The notes below the pieces were generated by a model that ran no database searches, had not been told where the DNA came from, and was given only the letters and a program-made list of their open reading frames with translations. DNA of 64,000 nt, from NCBI GenBank assembly GCA_020403425.1, contig JADBXR010000009.1, forward strand, positions 124,001 to 188,000. The letters are read 5' to 3'. Positions within the stretch are counted from its first letter, which is position 1, and the number at the start of each line of letters is the position of its first letter. Source of the DNA: Chitinophagaceae bacterium. Its GTDB lineage: Bacteria; Bacteroidota; Bacteroidia; Chitinophagales; Chitinophagaceae. Shown piece by piece: positions 62,531-64,000 of this stretch. A program made the translations under genes and the position numbers.

Positions 62531-63124
62531 ATGGAAAACAACCCAGACTTTCTATCTGCCTCCTATTGGGATGAGCGATATGACCGGAAACAGACAGGCT
62601 GGGATATTGGTGATGCATCCACCCCCCTGAAAGAATATATCGATCAGCTGACCGATAAGGCTATCCGCATACTCATACCTGGAGCAGGCAATGCCTATGA
62701 AGCCCGCTACCTCTCAGAAAAAGGGTTTACCGATATCACGGTACTCGATATCTCCGCGGTTGTCATCAGCCAGTTACAGGCACAGCTGGGAGACAAACAT
62801 CCCGCTATCAAACTGGTCACCGGCGATTTCTTCGACCATGCCGGCAATTACGACCTGATACTGGAGCAGACTTTTTTCTGCGCACTGGATCCTGTACTGC
62901 GTCAAAAATATGTGACCAAAATGCATTCGCTGCTCTCAGGCAACGGCAAACTGGTTGGTCTGCTCTTCAACAGGGATTTTGAGCAGTCACCTCCTTTTGG
63001 CGGAAATACCGGGGAGTACAGGCAACTATTCTCTCCCATCTTCCGTATGATAAGGTTGGAGCCATGTTACAATTCCATTCCGGAGCGTGCCGGCAATGAA
63101 TTGTTCCTCATGGCTCAAAAATGA
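62531..63124 (+). CDS. TPMT-family SAM methyltransferase
   Basis: 197 residues, class I methyltransferase of the thiopurine S-methyltransferase family. Blocks: YWDERYDRKQTGWDIGDAS, ILIPGAGNAYEARYLSEKGF (SAM motif I), VTVLDISAVVISQLQ, LILEQTFFCALDP and 'NSIPERAGNELFLMAQK'. Bacterial members methylate sulfur, selenium, tellurium or halide substrates; which one here is unknown. The stop codon overlaps a possible ATG of the next frame as ATGA. Confidence 0.9.
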   Translation: MENNPDFLSASYWDERYDRKQTGWDIGDASTPLKEYIDQLTDKAIRILIPGAGNAYEARYLSEKGFTDITVLDISAVVISQLQAQLGDKHPAIKLVTGDFFDHAGNYDLILEQTFFCALDPVLRQKYVTKMHSLLSGNGKLVGLLFNRDFEQSPPFGGNTGEYRQLFSPIFRMIRLEPCYNSIPERAGNELFLMAQK

Positions 63125-63171
63125 GGACACGCAAGTGTTTCATTGTATTCATCATCCTTAATATCCTGACA

Positions 63172-63606
63172 ATGGAAAGAAGAGAATTCCTTGGGAATCT
63201 TACCGGGCCCGTACTGGTGGCCTGCGCAGCCTGTATGGGTGCCTGCAGCAAAGGCGGAACCACTACCAGTAACAACACAGGTGGCGTAAATCCACCAACC
63301 AATGCCAACATTACGGTGAACCTTGCTACCAGCCTGTTATCAGTGGGCTCATCAGTGGTGCAGGACGGGGTGATCATTGTAAGACTTGCCAGTTCCAATG
63401 TACCGGCATCCTTTACAGCTGTTCAGGTGGCTTGTACGCATGAGGGTACTTCCATCAATTTCAATTCCTCATCCAACCAGTTCGTATGCCCCAACCACGG
63501 AAGTACGTTCAGCACTTCCGGCGCCGTTACACTGGGACCCGCTGCCAAAGCCCTGAAACAATACAATGTTTCCATTACCGGGGATACCCTTACCGTTACC
63601 GGTTAA
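63172..63606 (+). CDS. Rieske [2Fe-2S] protein, exported lipoprotein
   Basis: 144 residues from ATG 63172. The N-terminus MERREFLGNLTG has twin arginines and is followed by a Cys-rich hydrophobic part ending MGAC, so it is read as a Tat lipoprotein. The Rieske domain has the first ligand pair in VACTHEGTSI and the second in FVCPNHGSTFS, the standard C-x-H / C-x2-H. It is a small stand-alone Rieske protein, typically an electron carrier for a periplasmic or outer-face enzyme. A longer start at 63121, overlapping the previous stop, is possible but would put the Tat motif inside. Confidence 0.88.
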   Translation: MERREFLGNLTGPVLVACAACMGACSKGGTTTSNNTGGVNPPTNANITVNLATSLLSVGSSVVQDGVIIVRLASSNVPASFTAVQVACTHEGTSINFNSSSNQFVCPNHGSTFSTSGAVTLGPAAKALKQYNVSITGDTLTVTG

Positions 63607-63643
63607 CGATACCTGTTCTGATACCGGCAGGGATCACTTGTGA

Positions 63644-64000
63644 TCACACAAGGGGTTCCTGCTGGCTCAGGCAATGGAAACTTCCCAGTCCCCAGATGAT
63701 ATCGGTGGAATCGATACCCACTACCTGCCTTTCAGGAAAACAGCCTGCAATGATCTGCAGGGCTTTCTCGTCCTTTGCACAGTTGAATACGGGTACGATG
63801 ACGTATTTGTTGCTGATATAGAAATTAGCGTAAGATGCGGGTAAGCGCTGGTCTTCATAAACAACCGCATCCGGCATGGGAAGTTCAACGATATTCAGCT
63901 GTTTGCCGTTCAACAGACGCATCTGTTGCAATTGCTTCAGGTTTGCCTGTAACAATGCATGGTTCTCATCATGCACATTCTCTTCTACTACGGTGATCAC
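63644..64000 (-). CDS. aguA: Agmatine deiminase, C-terminal fragment
   Basis: The gene enters from the right edge; 118 C-terminal residues are present. Agmatine deiminase (porphyromonas-type peptidylarginine-deiminase fold) turns agmatine into N-carbamoylputrescine and ammonia on the route to polyamines. Recognised blocks: LPASYANFYISNKYVIVPVF, ERQVVGIDSTDIIWGLG and FHCLSQQEP, where the Cys is the catalytic nucleophile. The N-terminal part with the remaining active-site residues is outside the window. It is convergent with the Rieske gene. Confidence 0.9.
   Translation of the reverse strand: MITVVEENVHDENHALLQANLKQLQQMRLLNGKQLNIVELPMPDAVVYEDQRLPASYANFYISNKYVIVPVFNCAKDEKALQIIAGCFPERQVVGIDSTDIIWGLGSFHCLSQQEPLV

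Overview
The window looks like chromosomal DNA of a member of the Bacteroidota, most probably the Chitinophagaceae. The support is: several start-proximal sequences of the Bacteroidota sigma-factor type (TAnnTTTG) and no regular Shine-Dalgarno sequences; many Bacteroidota-style secreted proteins and lipoproteins; a fused SecDF; the futalosine route to menaquinone (MqnE) beside a type II NADH dehydrogenase; a long NusB; and a two-chain style methylmalonyl-CoA mutase. Apart from the intergenic repeats, most genes are housekeeping or ordinary accessory genes. I see no prophage, transposase, integrase, CRISPR array, rRNA or tRNA.

Layout. 1-6.5 kb: the start of a MutS2-like gene, lipoprotein MsrA with a decayed second copy of its 3' end, an orphan peptide-binding lipoprotein, an M1 peptidase and a polysaccharide flippase. 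6.9-16.6 kb: an NlpC/P60 lipoprotein, DnaE, a DUF418 protein, thioredoxin, a 690-bp repeat-filled gap, a nucleoside permease and MqnE. 16.7-25 kb: NDH-2, serine dehydratase, an aspartate aminotransferase, a stand-alone RlmK-type rRNA methyltransferase, then a leftward group (cupin, CoaE, YajC, NusB). 25.4-33.2 kb: GroES/GroEL, two tandem YhhN-family genes (one frameshifted), an FKBP lipoprotein and SecDF. 33.4-40.9 kb: a heavy-metal RND efflux operon (small secreted protein, TolC-type channel, adaptor, CzcA-type pump) followed by a porin. 41-52.5 kb: Fe-S carrier, methylmalonyl-CoA mutase catalytic chain, three secreted hydrolases (class C beta-lactamase-like, M20, S9), YggS, an unknown secreted protein and an acyl-CoA dehydrogenase. 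52.7-64 kb: small membrane and secreted proteins, a secreted Rid protein, NagX-like acyltransferase, two Tat-exported proteins, VOC protein, CoA-transferase, muramoyl amidase, HD hydrolase, TPMT-like methyltransferase, Rieske lipoprotein and the end of an agmatine deiminase gene.

The most unusual structure is not a gene. Many gaps between genes are filled by short 4-, 7- or 8-base 'words' repeated with small changes. Different loci share the same vocabulary. At several gene junctions the words are mirrored into long inverted repeats whose arms reach into the stop codons of both flanking convergent genes (perfect 36-bp arms at 21889-21982; imperfect arms at 43664-43757, 49178-49262 and, between groES and groEL, 25669-25764). 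They look like one dispersed repeat system with its own way of keeping the arms matched; I know of no name for it. Intrinsic terminators of normal type are found at the other junctions.
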